The notes below the pieces were generated by a model. The model worked only from the letters and a program-made list of their open reading frames with translations, had not been told where the DNA came from and made no database searches. Below, piece after piece: positions 61,685 to 64,000 of a stretch of DNA of 64,000 nucleotides; within the stretch, counting starts at the first letter, position 1; each line of letters starts with the position of its first letter. The position numbers were made by a program, and so were the translations under genes. The stretch is from Bradyrhizobium sp. LTSP849 (GTDB lineage: Bacteria; Pseudomonadota; Alphaproteobacteria; Rhizobiales; Xanthobacteraceae), in the NCBI RefSeq assembly GCF_000938255.1, contig NZ_JYMR01000023.1:186001-250000 (forward strand). The letters are read 5' to 3'.

Positions 61685-63363
61685 GCGAGGATCACGCAAC
61701 GCTCCATCGATCGCCGGCCTGGCCGGCGAGTGAGCCCTGGCATCTCGCGCTGCCGGAGGGAACGCTCTACGACGCGCTAACGCGGGCCGCGCATGATCGG
61801 CCCTCGCATCCGGCCACGGTGTTTTACGGCGCAAGCCTGAGCTACGCCGAGTTGCGCGAGCGGGTCGACGCCTTGGCCGGTTTCCTGCAAAGCGCGTGCG
61901 GCGTGAAGCGCGGCGACCGCGTCATGATCGCGCTTCAGAACTCGCCGCAATATGTCATCGCCTATTATGCGGTGATGCGGGCGGATGCGGTCATCGTTCC
62001 CGTCAATCCGATGAACAAGACCGCCGAGATCGACTATTTCGCCACTGATAGCGGCGCTACGGTTGCGATCATCGGCAGCGAGCTCAGCGCTGTGTTTGCC
62101 CCACTGGTGGGCGAAGCCGTCACCCATGCCATCGTCGCGCAGTATCGCGACGAGGTGCCTGCCGCCACGCCGTATACGCTGCCGTCCTGTGTCACCGAGG
62201 CACCGTCGGAGGCGCCGTCGTCGCCGGGCTGGCATTCCTGGTCATCCGCGATCGCGCAAGGCTTGCGGCCGCACCCAATGACCGCAGGACCGGACGATCT
62301 CATGATCCTGCCCTATACGTCGGGGACAACGGGCAAGCCCAAGGCGTGCATGCATACCCATCGCAGCGCGCTGTTCACCGCCGTCCTGCAGGCGCGCTGG
62401 TACGGGCTCGATGGCGGCGACGTCATGACCGGCTTCATGCCGCTGTTCCATGTCGCGGGCATGCAGGGTTCGATGAATGCGGCGATCGTTACCGGTGCGA
62501 CGCTGCTGCTGATGGCGCGCTGGGACAAGGATCTGCTGCCGGATCTGTTCGAAACCTATGGCGTGACGTTCTGGAACGCGGCGCCGACCATGATCGTCGA
62601 CGTGCTCGCGAGCGCCCGGTTCCGCGACCGGTGCTTCGCGAAGCTCAAAGTGCTGACCGGCGGCGGTGCGGCGATGCCGGCCGCCGTGGCCGAGCGGCTG
62701 AAAGGACGGTTCGGCCTCGATTTCGTCGAGGGCTACGGCATGACCGAAACGATGTCGCCCACCCACCTCAATCCGATGGCCGCACCCAAGCGGCAATGTC
62801 TTGGCATTGCCGTGCACGACACCGATGCGAGGATCGTCGATCCCGAGAGCCTGATCGAACTGGACGACAATGTCGTCGGCGAGATCGTCGTGCATGGGCC
62901 GCAGGTGCTGCAAGGCTATTGGAACAAGCCGCAAGCCGATGCCGAGGCGTTTATCGAACTTTCAGGCAAGCGGTTCCTGCGCACGGGCGATCTCGGCTAT
63001 CGCGATACTGACGGTTACTTCTTCGCCGTCGACCGGTTGAAGCGGATGATCAATGTCAGCGGCTTCAAGGTGTGGCCGGCCGAGGTTGAAGCCGCGATGT
63101 ACCAGAATCGCGCCATCCGGGAATGCTGCATCATCTCGGCACCGGACAATTATCGCGGCGAGACCGTCAAGGCGCTGGTGGTGCTGGATGAGACGGCGCG
63201 GGCAACGACATCGCCGGACGATGTCATAGATTGGGCTCGCGGCGCGATGGCAAGCTACAAGGCACCGCGCGCCGTCGTCTTCGTCGACCAATTGCCGAGG
63301 ACTGCGAGCAACAAGATCAACTGGCGGCTTTTGCAGGACGCCGAATGGGGGCGGACGGCATGA
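61681..63363 (+). CDS. AMP-dependent acyl-CoA ligase (fatty/aromatic acid type)
   Basis: A 560-residue ANL-family enzyme with GTG start inside the aminotransferase stop (GTGA). P-loop YTSGTTGKPKA near residue 218, GYGMTETMSP, RTGDLGYRDTDG and the C-terminal lysine in PRTASNKINWR show a complete two-step adenylate/thioester enzyme. It probably activates the carbon skeleton left after transamination. A gap of 100 bases follows before the carbamoylase gene. Confidence 0.93.
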   Translation: MSEDHATLHRSPAWPASEPWHLALPEGTLYDALTRAAHDRPSHPATVFYGASLSYAELRERVDALAGFLQSACGVKRGDRVMIALQNSPQYVIAYYAVMRADAVIVPVNPMNKTAEIDYFATDSGATVAIIGSELSAVFAPLVGEAVTHAIVAQYRDEVPAATPYTLPSCVTEAPSEAPSSPGWHSWSSAIAQGLRPHPMTAGPDDLMILPYTSGTTGKPKACMHTHRSALFTAVLQARWYGLDGGDVMTGFMPLFHVAGMQGSMNAAIVTGATLLLMARWDKDLLPDLFETYGVTFWNAAPTMIVDVLASARFRDRCFAKLKVLTGGGAAMPAAVAERLKGRFGLDFVEGYGMTETMSPTHLNPMAAPKRQCLGIAVHDTDARIVDPESLIELDDNVVGEIVVHGPQVLQGYWNKPQADAEAFIELSGKRFLRTGDLGYRDTDGYFFAVDRLKRMINVSGFKVWPAEVEAAMYQNRAIRECCIISAPDNYRGETVKALVVLDETARATTSPDDVIDWARGAMASYKAPRAVVFVDQLPRTASNKINWRLLQDAEWGRTA

Positions 63364-63463
63364 ACGCCCGGCTGGCAATGCGGTGCGGGGCTGCGTTATG
63401 CTGTCAGCGCCGGCACGTCGTTCGAGTTATGGCTTCACTCAAGGGATCACCAGGAAATCGCTG

Positions 63464-64000
63464 ATGCGTATCGTCAATGTTGCCGCCGCCCAGATGGGCC
63501 CGATCCAGAAAGCCGACAGCCGCGAGGTCGTGGTCAAGCGCATGATCGCGCTGATGGACGAAGCCAAGGCCAAGGGCGCCGACCTGATCGTTTATCCCGA
63601 GCTGGCGCTCACGACGTTCTTTCCGCGCTGGTACATGGAGGACCGGGCCGAGGCCGACATCTGGTTCGAGCGCGAGATGCCGAGTGCTGCGACCAAGCCG
63701 CTGTTCGAGCGCGCGGCGCAGCACCGGATGGCGATGAATTTCGGCTATGCGGAGTTGACGCCCGACGGCCATCACTTCAACACCGCAATCCTCACCGACA
63801 AGTCCGGCAAGATCGTCGGCAAATATCGCAAGATCCACCTGCCGGGTCATGTCGAATTCGACACCAAGCGCTCGCACCAGCATCTGGAGAAGCGCTATTT
63901 CGAGCCGGGTGACCTCGGCTTCAAGGTCTGGCGCGAACTCGGTGGCATCATCGGCATGGCCATCTGCAACGATCGCCGCTGGCCCGAGACCTATCGGGTC
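63464..64000 (+). CDS. N-carbamoyl-D-amino-acid hydrolase, nitrilase superfamily, N-terminal part (runs off the right edge)
   Basis: The first 179 residues are visible of an expected 300 or so. The Glu-Lys-Cys triad is present: E46 (VYPELAL), K123 (YRKIHLPG) and C168 (GMAICNDRRWPE). TTFFPRWYMED and the HLPGHVEFDTKRSHQHLEKR block identify the D-carbamoylase branch. It cleaves N-carbamoyl-D-amino acids to D-amino acid, CO2 and ammonia, completing the hydantoinase pathway implied upstream. The ATG at 63464 matches the family N-terminus. Confidence 0.93.
   Translation, partial: MRIVNVAAAQMGPIQKADSREVVVKRMIALMDEAKAKGADLIVYPELALTTFFPRWYMEDRAEADIWFEREMPSAATKPLFERAAQHRMAMNFGYAELTPDGHHFNTAILTDKSGKIVGKYRKIHLPGHVEFDTKRSHQHLEKRYFEPGDLGFKVWRELGGIIGMAICNDRRWPETYRV

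Noticed and set aside
63364-63463. Small frame after the acyl-CoA ligase
   Set aside because: Only about 34 codons from the first ATG, overlapping the carbamoylase start; no support as a gene.
1-64000. tRNA, rRNA, CRISPR arrays, insertion sequences or prophage genes
   Set aside because: Looked for; no cloverleaf-like sequence, regularly spaced repeat array, transposase or phage protein was seen.

Overview
The window reads as chromosomal DNA of a high-GC alphaproteobacterium, most likely Bradyrhizobium or a close relative. The reasons are the aerobic (CobG-dependent) cobalamin gene set, the strong G/C third-position bias that leaves long antisense open frames opposite real genes, the abundance of ABC-type catabolic operons, and short intergenic palindromes of the type scattered through Rhizobiales genomes. 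There are no rRNA or tRNA genes, no insertion sequences and no CRISPR arrays.

Region 1 (1-17.2 kb) is a near-continuous cobalamin locus. On the minus strand, cobO and the start of cobQ run off the left edge. Diverging from them, a cobalamin riboswitch (about 1476-1661) followed by a hairpin that buries the first ribosome-binding site leads a long plus-strand operon with 1-4 base stop/start overlaps: a DUF1636 protein, cobW, cobN, cobG, cobH, cobI, cobJ, cobL, cobE, cobM, cobB, cobA, cobF and cobT. cobK lies backwards inside this operon, its start codon interlocked with that of cobL. A histidine phosphatase, possibly the alpha-ribazole phosphatase, converges on cobT. The CobS/CobT chelatase partners and the aminopropanol and nucleotide-loop genes are not in view.

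Region 2 (17.2-21.4 kb) holds a second cobalamin riboswitch with its own start-site hairpin, ahead of a TonB-dependent receptor and a PepSY-type inner-membrane protein: a candidate B12, corrinoid or cobalt-chelate uptake unit.

Region 3 (21.5-27 kb) has an amidase, an MFS transporter and a divergent 5-hydroxyisourate hydrolase with an altered C-terminal motif. A visibly more A/T-rich stretch follows, with two unrecognised membrane-anchored proteins and fragments of intergenic repeats.

Region 4 (27-38.9 kb) is two divergent operons around a GntR regulator and a good candidate operator. The leftward one encodes GntR, an Asp/Glu-racemase-fold protein lacking both catalytic cysteines, and a spermidine/putrescine-type ABC transporter. 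The rightward one encodes a nitrate/sulfonate/taurine-type ABC transporter, an ATZ/TRZ-like amidohydrolase with an altered active site, an arylmalonate-decarboxylase-like enzyme and a dihydropyrimidinase. Together they look like uptake and ring-opening of an unidentified nitrogen heterocycle.

Region 5 (39-56.4 kb) has two parallel modules. Each has a polar-amino-acid-type binding protein, a CoA-transferase (of different families), an acyl-CoA dehydrogenase, MaoC/hot-dog hydratases and DapA-like aldolases. Their regulators are LacI, LysR and MocR types. Region 6 (56.8 kb to the right edge) encodes hydantoinase A and B subunits, a class III aminotransferase, an acyl-CoA ligase and the first part of an N-carbamoyl-D-amino-acid hydrolase. 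The substrates of regions 4-6 cannot be read from sequence alone, but the recurring chemistry (opening cyclic amides, removing carbamoyl groups, activating the acid with CoA, beta-oxidation-like steps, aldol cleavage) suggests catabolism of modified amino acids or N-heterocycles.
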